Numbered from the stretch's first letter, positions 43,508 through 53,748 are shown. The stretch: 64,000 bases of DNA from Fidelibacterota bacterium (GCA_022571215.1 JACZYG010000001.1:1-64000); one strand, 5' to 3'. The notes: generated by a model from the sequence alone, not told the origin. Program-made: numbers and translations.

Positions 43508-45550
43508 TCATTCCTCCATGTATGCTAGTGATTGTTTACTTCTTTTTTTTGGTAATTCAACATCAATCCATATCTCCAAGAGTTCTACACCTTTTGGAGC
43601 CATACTTAATTCAATAGAATTTTCTACCGGAGGTATATTCTCTCCGGATAGTACCATTTGAATATAATTTATTTTATTATTAGTTCTAATAGTTATTTTT
43701 TCTTCATTCCATGAGTGATTTATAAGAAAAGCATAGATCGACTTATTTTCGTTCTTTAAAATTCCCATCTCAACGTTGGTATTATTCATTTTTAGAGGTG
43801 GATCTATTCCTTTGGCGGCGCATATAGCGCCATACAAATTATGGAGCGGTTGAGTCTGTGAGCCATTCTTGCTGGTTGCTACGTAATATTCCAGGGGATA
43901 AGTAGAAAATATCACTCTGCCTTTGCCGATTTCATTCATCAATAATGCCGGTCTATTATCATTGTCTACCGCTATTACCTGAGCTTTGGTAGTTTCAACC
44001 GGGCAGTAAGCGCAGCTCCGGGTTAGATTATTGGTATTAAATTTTAAACTGTCTCCCTTTGTTAAGGTTCCGAAATCTTGCATAAATTTTATGTTCAATT
44101 CTCCATCCGGCAGATTTACAAAGCCAAATCTTAAATTATGCTTGGCGCCGAACAACTCCTCAAACAGATGTATCCATCCGTCTGATTTATATGAGACGTA
44201 GAGCCATCCCCCTTTTTCAACGAACTCAATCAGCGCCCGCCAATAAGGCGCGGTCAATCTAGCTGTAGCGGGAGAAAATATAATTTCGTGATCTTCACCA
44301 ATCCGAGGCTTAACATCCGTCTCTATTTTATTCCAATCGATAGACGGCTCGTACATGAAACCTGGATTTATTCCATTTTGTTTTAGTCCGATGAAACATT
44401 GCTTATAAATATTCTTCATCTCGGTGTGATCATCCGGAGTATGATCATAGTCATGGTGATAATAGGTAGGAATCAAGATTGAAACAGGATCATTATGAAT
44501 ATATGTACTTGAAAGATCTATTTTATCAAGTAGTTTCGCGTGTTGAATGAAAGCTTCCCCGCTTGGTTTTACCGTTCCGTCCGCTCGTGTAACACCGAAC
44601 TGTAATTCATACCCTCTATGTGAATATGGTCTTTGATACTCCAAGTTAAAATCAGAGTAACACCACCCTAACGCCCCTACTCCGCCATTTATAAATACGC
44701 TATTAAGTGTTGTCCTAAAGTATGCCCCTTGATTTTCTTCGGAAGCCATTGTATTGGAGGCTCCGAATTCTTCAAGAATAGCTGGTTTGCCTAATGCTGT
44801 GGCCATTTTAATGGCGAAAGCGGGGTTGTAAGAGTGTCTCAAGGTATCGTCATCAAATGGGTATATATGCGGACCGATAAAATCAATTTGATCCAAAATA
44901 TCATTTAAGTACCACTCGGTAGCGCTGCCCCAAATTTCGGGACTCCATGCGCCATCACCCGGACTAAGAGGCCTTTTGTCTCCGGTGGAACGGACGGCTT
45001 CCGTCATTTTTTTTACCCATTTTTTAACGCTTTCACGAGGACCATCACCACCATGATTAGGTATTTCATTAGAAAATAGCCATCCGATAACCGATTCATG
45101 ATCTTTCGCTGTGTTGACGACTTCCTTAATAAATAATACCTGTTGTTCAAGCATATATTCATCTTCATACAAACTCCGGCCATTTCTCCAGGGAAAATCC
45201 CATTCTTCTCCGGACATATGACCTACAAAAAATGTAGGGATGGTAAAAATATTTTCTTCGGAACACATATCAAGAAAAGACTTAAATTTTAATAGCATAT
45301 CTTGTTCGACTTTATCCGGTGTGGGCATAAAATCAGGTATGTATAAAAATGAGCGATTAAGATTCATGCCCAACTCTTTCATCTGAAGCAGTTCATTTCG
45401 AATCTCTTCGGGATTCCATTTCGACCACATCAGCGGGCCTGTACTGCGTGGCCAGTAGTTAACTCCTGATAAATAAATTTTCTCTCCCTCACTGTTCTTG
45501 AAAAGAAGATTTTCAGAAATAGTTGATTTCCGGTGTTCTTTCACCACCAC
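43508..45550 (-). CDS. GH5-like beta-mannanase/glycoside hydrolase with C-terminal extra domain
   Basis: A 680-residue protein. The (beta/alpha)8 domain (about 20-360) has the retaining-hydrolase glutamates: acid/base in WLFSNEIPNHGG and nucleophile in PAILEEFGAS. GVNYWPRSTG at the start and WCYSDFN near the end fit GH5-type mannanases. The C-terminal part (about 365-680) resembles the GATase-like/trimer domain of GH42 enzymes. No signal peptide is seen, so it may be cytoplasmic. It starts with GTG after an AAGGGG site and overlaps the LacI gene by 38 bases, so the two are coupled. Confidence 0.78.
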   Translation of the reverse strand: MVVKEHRKSTISENLLFKNSEGEKIYLSGVNYWPRSTGPLMWSKWNPEEIRNELLQMKELGMNLNRSFLYIPDFMPTPDKVEQDMLLKFKSFLDMCSEENIFTIPTFFVGHMSGEEWDFPWRNGRSLYEDEYMLEQQVLFIKEVVNTAKDHESVIGWLFSNEIPNHGGDGPRESVKKWVKKMTEAVRSTGDKRPLSPGDGAWSPEIWGSATEWYLNDILDQIDFIGPHIYPFDDDTLRHSYNPAFAIKMATALGKPAILEEFGASNTMASEENQGAYFRTTLNSVFINGGVGALGWCYSDFNLEYQRPYSHRGYELQFGVTRADGTVKPSGEAFIQHAKLLDKIDLSSTYIHNDPVSILIPTYYHHDYDHTPDDHTEMKNIYKQCFIGLKQNGINPGFMYEPSIDWNKIETDVKPRIGEDHEIIFSPATARLTAPYWRALIEFVEKGGWLYVSYKSDGWIHLFEELFGAKHNLRFGFVNLPDGELNIKFMQDFGTLTKGDSLKFNTNNLTRSCAYCPVETTKAQVIAVDNDNRPALLMNEIGKGRVIFSTYPLEYYVATSKNGSQTQPLHNLYGAICAAKGIDPPLKMNNTNVEMGILKNENKSIYAFLINHSWNEEKITIRTNNKINYIQMVLSGENIPPVENSIELSMAPKGVELLEIWIDVELPKKRSKQSLAYMEE

Positions 45551-46565
45551 AGGAGCCCCTTATAATAAGTTTTGTTGATATAATCTTTGTTTTTAAAGGT
45601 TGATCAGGATTTTCCAATCTATCTACTAATGACCTGACTGCCTCCTTCCCCAATTCAGCTTTATATATATGAACAGTGCTCAGATCAGGATCAAGATGCG
45701 TGCTCGCATCCACGTCATCAAAACCCATAATTGCAAGATCATCAGGTATAGAAAGACCGAGCTCTTTAGCCGCTTTATAGCAGCCGACAGCGGTCGCATC
45801 ATTACAAGCGAATATCGCCGTCGGTGGGTCAGGCAACCTTAATAATTCCAACGCCCCCTCTCTCCCGATTTGAGGCGATGCCTCCTCCTCGTTTAGGTAT
45901 GTCAATTTATCAATATCGTTAATTGAGTTACCGTAGTGTTCTTTCATAACCTGCCTGAATCCCTCATATCTTTCTAAAATACTTGGGTGAGTAGAAGATC
46001 CTGCCACAAATCCAATTCTCTGATGACCAAGAGATATAAGATGATTCATAGCTTCTTTGCTGCCGCTTAAATTATCAATAAGAACATGATTGGTGTTGTA
46101 AGATGGTAACTTAAAATCTACCAACACGCATGGAATTTTCTTTTCTTTTATAAATTTCAATAATCTTTTTGGCGCCCTACCCGCAACTATCAATCCGTCA
46201 ACACTCCGATCAAGTAAAAACCGAGGTATATCTTTCGGATATTCAAACGGTTCCTTAGCCCTGCTGAGTAGAGTATAGAAACCTTGCTTGGCTGCTTCAA
46301 ATTCAGCTCCCAACAATATCTTTGTGTAGAACGGCTCCGATACCCTGAAGAATTGCTCTGTCAACACAAACCCGATACTACCGCCTTTGGCAAGCGCAAG
46401 ATGACGGGCAGAATGACGGGGATAATACTCCATATCTTCAATCGCCACCAGAACCCTTCTCCGTGTATCCGGAGATACATTGGTCCTGTCATTTATTACT
46501 AATGAAACGGTAGATTGAGATACTCCTGCTCTTTGAGCAACATCTCTAATCGTATAACTCATCAT
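45513..46565 (-). CDS. LacI-family transcription regulator of the glycan locus
   Basis: A 350-residue repressor. The N-terminal helix-turn-helix (YTIRDVAQRAGVSQSTVSLV) with the hinge helix (ARHLALAKG) and the periplasmic-binding-like ligand domain (GIGFV..., AIMGFDDVDAST) are complete. It heads the operon with the GH5-like enzyme. A perfect palindrome with a central CpG-type core at 46625-46640 lies 60 bases upstream and is its likely operator. The inducer is probably a mannose-containing sugar. Confidence 0.92.
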   Translation of the reverse strand: MMSYTIRDVAQRAGVSQSTVSLVINDRTNVSPDTRRRVLVAIEDMEYYPRHSARHLALAKGGSIGFVLTEQFFRVSEPFYTKILLGAEFEAAKQGFYTLLSRAKEPFEYPKDIPRFLLDRSVDGLIVAGRAPKRLLKFIKEKKIPCVLVDFKLPSYNTNHVLIDNLSGSKEAMNHLISLGHQRIGFVAGSSTHPSILERYEGFRQVMKEHYGNSINDIDKLTYLNEEEASPQIGREGALELLRLPDPPTAIFACNDATAVGCYKAAKELGLSIPDDLAIMGFDDVDASTHLDPDLSTVHIYKAELGKEAVRSLVDRLENPDQPLKTKIISTKLIIRGSCGGERTPEINYF

Positions 46566-46624
46566 ATCGATTTTATATTTCTTTTTCGTTATATATATTA
46601 TATTATAGCTATAAAAGTTAAATT

Positions 46625-46640
46625 ATCGAACCGCTTCGAT
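46625..46640. promoter_or_regulatory. LacI-type operator candidate
   Basis: ATCGAA-CCGC-TTCGAT is a perfect 6-4-6 palindrome in the gap between the LacI gene and the oxidoreductase gene. LacI-family operators are typically short palindromes with a central CG, and its position 60 bases upstream of the regulator start suggests autoregulation. Confidence 0.55.
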
Positions 46641-46727
46641 GAATATATATTTAACCTTACATTCTTGTCAAGTAATAATATTTATGAATTGAAAATCCTA
46701 ATAAAGCCGCTTTATTGAATAATACTA

Positions 46728-47882
46728 TTAGCCGGTATGAGACGTAAATGGGGAGGATGCTAAAAATGCGGTCTCTAAACTTTTTAGTCCATCTTCAAGT
46801 GAGACGGTTTTGATTTTATTATTTCCTTCTATCACTGATATAAAACAGGTCATCAATTCCCGGAGAGAGTCTTTATATACTGCTGATTTGTTTTTATCTA
46901 ATTCAAATGCCGCTCTAACTAAAAATTCAACTCTGTATTCGCTGCCGCCTGATTGAACAACTCCCTTCTTTTTATCAATATGTATATCTCCCCATCCTTC
47001 CGGTCTCGAATCATCCTTGATATTCTCTATCGGCTGCTTCTCCTTGATATTTATTCCGGGAAGTTTTTTCATATCTTCAAACGTATTATCATTAAGTAAA
47101 GCAGTTATTTCCCCTCTTAGCGGTATCCAGCCGTTTATCTCGATTTGAGCAAGATCGTAAGATAATCGTATTGAAGTCTCCTCGAATATTCCGGGTCGCG
47201 AGAATGAATGGTAAAAAGAGGCTAACAATCCGTTTTCATATTCTACATTCGCAAATACTCTATCGACCCTATTTTCGTTTCGTTTTGATTGCCAACCCTG
47301 AACGTTTCTTACTTTTCCGCCGGAAATAAAATTAATCAAATCGAAAAAGTGAACGCCATGCTCGACCAATATTCCTCCGGAGAGACTCTTATCCCAAAAC
47401 CAATGGTCTCGAGGTAATGCCTCATCTTGAGCGTAATTTTCCACTACTACTCTATTTAGATTTCCGAATGGTCTGTTTTCTTTCCAACCTGCCAAGACTT
47501 CAAAGATAGGATTGAATCTCATCATATAATCAACTGTGGCATTAGCTTTAGTTTCATCACGGACTGAGATAATTTTGCGCGCATCTTCTACTGAAATAGC
47601 AAGCGGTTTTTCTATTACCACATCTTTTCCGCTTTTCATAGCCGCGCATGCGATCTCAGCATGCGTGGACGGCGGGGTGGCTATTGAGACTATATCTACT
47701 TCATCGTTAGCAAGCAGCTCTTCCCAGTTCTCATAAAATTTGATCACAGGATTATTTAATTCTTGATGAATTAAATCCGCGACGGCTACAACCTCAATGC
47801 TGTCAAGAGTAGACCATGCTTGATACAGAAATTTGCCGAATCCCCCGAAACCTATAATACCTAATTTATATTTCTTTTTCAT
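46728..47882 (-). CDS. Gfo/Idh/MocA-family oxidoreductase (glycan locus)
   Basis: A 384-residue NAD(P)-dependent oxidoreductase. The Rossmann motif is LGIIGFGGFGKFLYQAW, the catalytic EKP motif is VVIEKPLAIS, and the second-domain motif is LVEHGVHFFDLINF. It is more distant from the tandem pair at 27.7-29.7 kb than those are from each other. Substrate unknown; sugar or sugar-acid oxidation or epimerisation is likely by family. It lies between the GHMP kinase and the LacI gene, all on the minus strand. Confidence 0.82.
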   Translation of the reverse strand: MKKKYKLGIIGFGGFGKFLYQAWSTLDSIEVVAVADLIHQELNNPVIKFYENWEELLANDEVDIVSIATPPSTHAEIACAAMKSGKDVVIEKPLAISVEDARKIISVRDETKANATVDYMMRFNPIFEVLAGWKENRPFGNLNRVVVENYAQDEALPRDHWFWDKSLSGGILVEHGVHFFDLINFISGGKVRNVQGWQSKRNENRVDRVFANVEYENGLLASFYHSFSRPGIFEETSIRLSYDLAQIEINGWIPLRGEITALLNDNTFEDMKKLPGINIKEKQPIENIKDDSRPEGWGDIHIDKKKGVVQSGGSEYRVEFLVRAAFELDKNKSAVYKDSLRELMTCFISVIEGNNKIKTVSLEDGLKSLETAFLASSPFTSHTG

Positions 47883-48039
47883 TAGCTAAAAGTGAGATAA
47901 CCACAACTCGAACCAAAAATTTTCTATGTTAAATCCATCTTTTTCTTTCGCCTGCCTGTTTTCGTTTCCGGTCAATTCACGGGATGTTTCTGAAGCTTTC
48001 ATCCTTGAGGAAAATCTGCCCTAAAGAATAATTGAAGTT

Positions 48040-49131
48040 TCAAGAATCGGAAATTCCTCCGCTGACTTTCGCCCCGCTGTCCACGTTGACCTTGTATGCT
48101 TTACCTCCGACTTGCTCGATTGATTCGATGACTTCTACTTCTCGTCCCGGAGCAAGTACTACGATAGTGCCCCCTCCTCCGGAGCCGTTTATCTTCGCGC
48201 CGAGCGCGCCCGCCTCGAGCGCCGCGTCTATCATCAAATCAATCTTTTCGGTCGTAAGCCTTAGATTATTCTTGAGCACCGAATGATGCTTGTTCATGAG
48301 AGAACCGATCCTCTCGAAATCGGGTGATTCGTTCTTGAATTCAGCCAGAGCCTCAATAGTATACGAGTGATTCAGCACAGCGCCATCGAGATACGGCCGT
48401 TTCTCGTCGTCTACGAGCGGAAGCAGGTCGGGCAGATCACCGATCTTTATTTCGTTTATAGCCTTATCGGGAAGGAATTCATGTATCTGATCTATCGCGC
48501 CATTTACTGACTTCCTGCCGAGGTCGAGCACCGAGAGAGTATCCTTTGGCGCGTTGGAATCTCCGAGAATCAACCCCTCCATCTCTTTTGCGAGCTCAGT
48601 GACCCGATATTCACCTGTCGTTTCAATATGTATGACGTTTCCCATTGCAATACTGAACTGATCCATCATGCCGCCGGGTTCATCATGCTCCAAAACCTCC
48701 GCTTCGTACGCCAGTTTAGCCAGATTTCCGGGAGTCAATTCCAGTTCCGACGGATATATATTCAAGAGTAGATTAATCCAAGCGGTAACGAGAGCGCTCG
48801 AACTTGATGCTCCCGAACTGATCGGTATTGCGCCGCTGATTTTCAAATCGAGTCCGAAAGCGGGTTTACATCCATATCTCCTCAGCACCTTGAGGCTCGA
48901 ACCGAAGTAGTCCCTTTGTTCGAGGGTGTCAAATCTTTCGTCCACAGAAATCTTTCTCGACTTACCGATATCGGGCATGTCGATCCGAAAATATCCTGAA
49001 TAGTTCCTTTCAGCCGATATTTCAATGTAAATATTTATGGCTGCAACTATCGCCGGAAGCCCAAGATAATCCTGATGGTCTCCGAGCAGACATACTCTTG
49101 CAGGTGCTCGTGAAATCATGCTATTTACCAC
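48040..49131 (-). CDS. GHMP-family sugar kinase (galactokinase-like)
   Basis: A 363-residue small-molecule kinase. It has the GHMP signature (PISSGASSSSALVTAW, ATP-binding) at about 105-120, the N-terminal APARVCLLGDHQDYLG that resembles the galactokinase signature, and the third motif GAKINGSGGGGTIVVL. It probably phosphorylates a sugar at the anomeric position. A second Met four residues in is an alternative start. Gene order with the oxidoreductase suggests catabolism of a sugar produced by the locus. Confidence 0.85.
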   Translation of the reverse strand: MVNSMISRAPARVCLLGDHQDYLGLPAIVAAINIYIEISAERNYSGYFRIDMPDIGKSRKISVDERFDTLEQRDYFGSSLKVLRRYGCKPAFGLDLKISGAIPISSGASSSSALVTAWINLLLNIYPSELELTPGNLAKLAYEAEVLEHDEPGGMMDQFSIAMGNVIHIETTGEYRVTELAKEMEGLILGDSNAPKDTLSVLDLGRKSVNGAIDQIHEFLPDKAINEIKIGDLPDLLPLVDDEKRPYLDGAVLNHSYTIEALAEFKNESPDFERIGSLMNKHHSVLKNNLRLTTEKIDLMIDAALEAGALGAKINGSGGGGTIVVLAPGREVEVIESIEQVGGKAYKVNVDSGAKVSGGISDS

Positions 49132-49327
49132 CCAGAAAACAGTGACCAGCCCTCATTTAGCCCCCCTGCTAAGTTACAGGTTAAGTCCTCAATATGCATT
49201 ATATTTTTGCCGAAACTCCCTTAATCTTGTAGGTATAACATATTTCGTAAGATGCTGTACAGAGAAATTAGTGGGATGCCCCGGGAGCGCGCCCCTTGTG
49301 TGAAACACTTTCCCGGAGATATTTTAT

Positions 49328-50608
49328 CTACCGAATTAAGAATTCATCAAGAATTATTCTATTCTCTATTTCACCGTCATCAACCCTGATGACTTCTATA
49401 TTTATTCCGTTTTCCGTTACGGAAATGATACAATAATGATATTCCTCCGCTCTATTGACCATTTCGACTTCATACCCTTCCTGCATATCTTCATCCAGCC
49501 ATTTATTTACCTTGCTCAAAGACACCAGCGGTCTTATCGGAGTCCCGCCTCCCCCCGTCACTAAGACATGCATATTATAATTTTTACCTTCCGATACGTA
49601 TTTCAGCACATTGTGTTCGTAATAATGCTCATGACCCGCTATAATTAGCTGCACCTTGTGCTTTTGGAATAATTGAGTGATCTCTTTTCTTTTTTGTATA
49701 AGATTTAGACCCCAAGTTTTGTCCCAGTTTCTCGAATGTTTTCCATAACTGAAAAGCGGATGATGGATCAGTATTATCTTCTGTTTTTCCTGAGCGGATG
49801 TCAGCTGTTCTTCGAGCCATGAAGCTTTTTTGCTATCGGGTTCCGATACTAAATACTTCCTATAGAGAGAGTCCTGAACGGTAAACGAAGGGAAATCTCT
49901 GTTCTGGTCGAAGAGTATTCCCGAATCAAGGAATATCAAGACTACATCCTTGAATTTCTTCGTGTAAAACCGTGAGTTCGGGAATACAGTGTCATAATTA
50001 TATTTACCGTAAACCGCTTCATTTGGTCTTTCATGGTTACCTGGAGCAGGATAATATGGAACAAGCTTCATCACCGGTTTCTCCACTCCAGCTTCAATGA
50101 GAAAGTCTTCCCATTGAGTATGATAAGTACCGTTTTCAACTATATCACCGGTGTGAGCTATGAAATCTATCCCGCCATTACTGACTTCTTGATAGATCTG
50201 ATTGAGAACTCTTTTTCTCATCTTTGATCCCACATCCGGTAAACGTCTTAAATAAGCCGTACCCCCAAAAGTCGTATTGAATAGAAGACCCGGAAGATAA
50301 AAGGGGAACAGCAACAATCTTATTTTCGACCAATTACGCTTGTCAAGGAATCCTTCCGCCACGCTCCAGCTGGGTCTATGATCTCCGTAAACAAGGAAAA
50401 CCGGATTTCGTTTATGAGTCAAAGCAGGCAACTCGCGCTTGAAGTCATAAAGATGTGGAGGAACAGATTCGGAAACAAAACCTTTCCTTGCGCAGCCATT
50501 CTGAAGAATTAGAAAAACAAGAACATATATTATAGAAAAAACTCTGATTTTCTTTAAGAAATCTATCGTGAACTTCATGTGAAATTGATTCGTTAACCTG
50601 CCGGACAA
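49328..50608 (-). CDS. Calcineurin-like metallophosphoesterase
   Basis: A 426-residue exported protein; the N-terminal hydrophobic stretch ends near FLILQNGC, so it may be a lipoprotein. The two-metal phosphoesterase motifs are VYGDHRPSW, HTGDIVEN, APGNHERP, HHPLF and IAGHEHYYEHN. It should cleave phosphoesters at the cell envelope. It is immediately adjacent to the kinase-like lipoprotein gene (one base apart), so the two probably act on related substrates. Confidence 0.9.
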   Translation of the reverse strand: MSGRLTNQFHMKFTIDFLKKIRVFSIIYVLVFLILQNGCARKGFVSESVPPHLYDFKRELPALTHKRNPVFLVYGDHRPSWSVAEGFLDKRNWSKIRLLLFPFYLPGLLFNTTFGGTAYLRRLPDVGSKMRKRVLNQIYQEVSNGGIDFIAHTGDIVENGTYHTQWEDFLIEAGVEKPVMKLVPYYPAPGNHERPNEAVYGKYNYDTVFPNSRFYTKKFKDVVLIFLDSGILFDQNRDFPSFTVQDSLYRKYLVSEPDSKKASWLEEQLTSAQEKQKIILIHHPLFSYGKHSRNWDKTWGLNLIQKRKEITQLFQKHKVQLIIAGHEHYYEHNVLKYVSEGKNYNMHVLVTGGGGTPIRPLVSLSKVNKWLDEDMQEGYEVEMVNRAEEYHYCIISVTENGINIEVIRVDDGEIENRIILDEFLIR

Positions 50609-52321
50609 TTAAGATTCCCGCCTGATGGAAATCACTTCATATTCCTTTCTTTTCTCTCTATAAACGATATTGATACCGACCGCCTTACTGAAAAGATCTT
50701 GTGTCCCACGCTGAGTTCGGATCTCAATTTCGAAATCAGGCAGCGTCCCATTGGATTTGCGCGTTGAAGGCAACAAAAAACTGTTATCATCGGCGAGCTT
50801 TATTTTTGAAACCGTATTATCTCTTAAATTTGTCACGCGAACTGTATATTTGTTTCCATCAGGTTCGACCACTCCAGCTCTTAACGCCATATCGGTAAAT
50901 CTGAAGATATACCCATCAGACCCGGAATTTTCCACATGAAACTCATCAAGCGGATTGACTTTCGAAAACCAGTAAGAGACTATCTTGTTTCGTCTTTTAA
51001 TTAAGGTCTCAATTAAATATCTCTCTGCTATCGGATCTGATAAATTACCTGTTTTCACAATGGCTTCGATGTCCTCATCGGTAAAAGCCATAACGATTTT
51101 AGATCCCCAGTAAGCATCTCTGTACGTCATGTTCTCACTTGCCGGATTAGGATAGACCGCTACCCACTTCTCCGGGTCGAACACCTCTGATTCAAACCAA
51201 CCTATCGATTCATAATGCATTGAATCCGTGTAATCCCAGGGATCCTCATAGTATCCCGCCATTAAAAACGCTTTGCTTATATTGACCAAATCCAACGCAT
51301 ATTCATTGCCGTATTTCGGTGGGTGAGGTCTTCCCCAGTTGCTCCCTAAAGTCGAGCCCATATCAATCAGATAATGCTTGATATAGCTCTTATCATTTTC
51401 ATCCGTCACGTACATATCGAGCGTGTTCGCCATCCGCCTGTCCGTATCCCCGAGCCACGAGCTCAGCACTCTTAACCCTCTCAACTCTCTCCTGTCGTCA
51501 TGTTCTACCCGGTCATTCGGATCATCTTTCCTTCTTCCGTGAAAGTGAAACGGTCCAACAGAAACACCGCTCAACCATTTACTTGCGACGGATCTGATCT
51601 TGCCGTCCTTTCTCTTAGGTTGCGAATTGAGCATTTCAGCAAGATCCTCTCTTGTCATTTTTCTTTTTCTTCCATCTGGAGTGGGTACCATTACTTTAGG
51701 TCCGATAATTAACTGAGAAGCATGAAAATAAAATATATGATTTTCCGGAACATTATATCCCGCCGCATAAAAAAATTTGGTTGTTATTACTTCCGCAGCC
51801 GATGCCATTTCATACCAGCCCGGACCGTCGAATTTTAATACGTACTTATCTCCACGGGAATCAATGATAATGAAGCCAAGGGATCCGCCCTCGAATTTAC
51901 CTTTTATTATGGTAATAGCGCCGGATGCTTCCGGACCATCTGTCATATCCGGACCGCGAATCAGTTCATCGGTGGTCAATCTCTTCGTACCGTGCCTGTG
52001 AGTGAACCAGGATGAATTTGGAGTATCATCAACCGAATTTAAGTTAACAGCTTCCTTTTTTCCGACAATCCCCAGCTCATACCCGATCTTTCTCATCGTC
52101 CAGCCTATATCAAGAGCTTTCCCGATTTCATAAAAGAAATAATGGTCTATGATGTCCCAGATTTGGTCTTCCGAATTACCTTCCGGTTTTGGAATATGAT
52201 TTCTGTCATCCTCGTTCCATGCTGGGCTTCTTCTATTATTTAAAGTCGTTGATGCGCAACCCGATATTTCGAGGATCAGCAATAATGTAATTATGCTTCT
52301 AATAAACTGTATCCTATGCAC
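50609..52321 (-). CDS. Lipoprotein with atypical kinase-like (HipA/CotH/FAM20-like) domain
   Basis: A 570-residue lipoprotein (signal ending LEISGC). The central part carries what looks like an atypical protein-kinase fold. KYVLKFDGPGWYEM resembles the ATP-binding lysine strand, LGDTDRRMANTLDMY the catalytic Asp-x4-Asn, and YLIDMGSTLGSN the DxG metal-binding motif. The family is not certain. A phosphoesterase gene follows directly and an Omp85-like barrel gene precedes it, suggesting a kinase/phosphatase pair with a surface or membrane substrate. Confidence 0.6.
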   Translation of the reverse strand: MHRIQFIRSIITLLLILEISGCASTTLNNRRSPAWNEDDRNHIPKPEGNSEDQIWDIIDHYFFYEIGKALDIGWTMRKIGYELGIVGKKEAVNLNSVDDTPNSSWFTHRHGTKRLTTDELIRGPDMTDGPEASGAITIIKGKFEGGSLGFIIIDSRGDKYVLKFDGPGWYEMASAAEVITTKFFYAAGYNVPENHIFYFHASQLIIGPKVMVPTPDGRKRKMTREDLAEMLNSQPKRKDGKIRSVASKWLSGVSVGPFHFHGRRKDDPNDRVEHDDRRELRGLRVLSSWLGDTDRRMANTLDMYVTDENDKSYIKHYLIDMGSTLGSNWGRPHPPKYGNEYALDLVNISKAFLMAGYYEDPWDYTDSMHYESIGWFESEVFDPEKWVAVYPNPASENMTYRDAYWGSKIVMAFTDEDIEAIVKTGNLSDPIAERYLIETLIKRRNKIVSYWFSKVNPLDEFHVENSGSDGYIFRFTDMALRAGVVEPDGNKYTVRVTNLRDNTVSKIKLADDNSFLLPSTRKSNGTLPDFEIEIRTQRGTQDLFSKAVGINIVYREKRKEYEVISIRRES

Positions 52322-52338
52322 GCATTTCCCTAAACCTA

Positions 52339-53748
52339 TCAGTTAAAAATTTGTGTAAATTGAAGTAATACTCTGCTGCCTTCTTTACTAAAACCCGCTT
52401 GAAACCTTGCGAGAAATCCTGTCGGAGTTCTGAACCGCGTTCCTACTCCGTAACCGGTATGAAAGGAAGAGAGACTCATGTCCCCGAAATTACGAAACAC
52501 CTGACCTGTATCGATAAATATTACACCTTCGAATGTATCCCATATGGGATATCTGTAATCGAAGTTTAGCAAAATAGAACCAAAATCCCTGAATCTGCCT
52601 TCTCTATAGCCTCTCAGAGTTTCGTGTGAACCGAGTATGCTCATGCGGTAAAAAGGTATGGATTTATTATCCGGTGTATGAGTTTCATCAAGTATCAGCC
52701 GAAAACCTAAAACTCTGTGCCTCTTGAAAAGTTCCACATACCGTTGAAATTCGATCGTATAACGATAAAATTGAAAAAAATCTCCGTCTGTCTGATCCGA
52801 AAACATGCCGGTAAGACGCAACAGACCTCCCGTTCGGGGATTAAACTCGTGGTTTCGGGTGTCGATAGATAAAACAAGACCGGTCTCAAAAAGATTCGTT
52901 TTACCAAACCCTAAAATCGAATCCGGTACCGTTTTATAGTCTGCTTCACCTACGTCAATAGTTACTTCACTGAACTTTACGAATAAGATCGTCGAAAAGT
53001 GATTTTCCCTACCGCGCTTTCTTTCTCTCTGGTAGTTCGTGAGTAAGAATCGCCCTGACGGTTTTTTCCAATTTATAAACAATTCGGCATTAACATAACT
53101 ATCCCTGATACCGTAAGCGAGACTGTCATCGACCAATGAAGAATTTCCGTTTTCCCCGCCGTAAATAAATTCCTCATTATCTTTCCACACCTTAGATGAG
53201 AAACTCAATTTATTACCCTCTCCTAAAACGGGAACTATAATACTCGAAGCCATGGTGAAGTTGGCTCTGCTACCGAAAATACCGTATCCCGACAGTGAAA
53301 TGTCTTTCGATAAAATATCATTGTCAAACAGCACTGCTCCTATAGAAATTCCCGTGTTCCCGCCGACTGTAGCCAACGGAAGGACCCCTGCGGTTCTGTC
53401 TTCAGTCAGGAGAAAATTCAAAACACGTTGATCTATCCTCACCCTTTCACCCCAGATTACAAACTTACCCAAGGGGTAGTAGGCGAGTGTCCAAACATCC
53501 CGCGGCAGCGCCAGCACTCTCTGAATAGGATTTTTCTTTGATTCAAACCTGACCACTTTCACACTGTCCAGTCGGAGAGTATCCTCAACAACGCCTTCGG
53601 TTGCGGATATTAATTGTGGAGAATTAAATAAGAAAACGCAGAAGATAATGAACCCAGACGTAAAATTCTTTATAGCAGTTGAACCTGCTATTTTTACCAT
53701 CTTTTTTTTGAACATTAACTTTATCATCCTATTCAAAATCTGTAACAT
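52339..53748 (-). CDS. Omp85/D15-like outer-membrane beta-barrel protein
   Basis: A 469-residue outer-membrane protein with an N-terminal signal and the C-terminal Bac_surface_Ag (D15) barrel: TGGLLRLTGMFSDQ, SHETLRGYREGRFRD, the L6-loop VRGYRxxR-type motif, and a final aromatic strand (LQFTQIFN). No POTRA repeats are obvious, unlike BamA. Such short Omp85 proteins transport or anchor partners; the likely partner is the kinase-like lipoprotein encoded 17 bases downstream. Confidence 0.82.
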   Translation of the reverse strand: MLQILNRMIKLMFKKKMVKIAGSTAIKNFTSGFIIFCVFLFNSPQLISATEGVVEDTLRLDSVKVVRFESKKNPIQRVLALPRDVWTLAYYPLGKFVIWGERVRIDQRVLNFLLTEDRTAGVLPLATVGGNTGISIGAVLFDNDILSKDISLSGYGIFGSRANFTMASSIIVPVLGEGNKLSFSSKVWKDNEEFIYGGENGNSSLVDDSLAYGIRDSYVNAELFINWKKPSGRFLLTNYQRERKRGRENHFSTILFVKFSEVTIDVGEADYKTVPDSILGFGKTNLFETGLVLSIDTRNHEFNPRTGGLLRLTGMFSDQTDGDFFQFYRYTIEFQRYVELFKRHRVLGFRLILDETHTPDNKSIPFYRMSILGSHETLRGYREGRFRDFGSILLNFDYRYPIWDTFEGVIFIDTGQVFRNFGDMSLSSFHTGYGVGTRFRTPTGFLARFQAGFSKEGSRVLLQFTQIFN

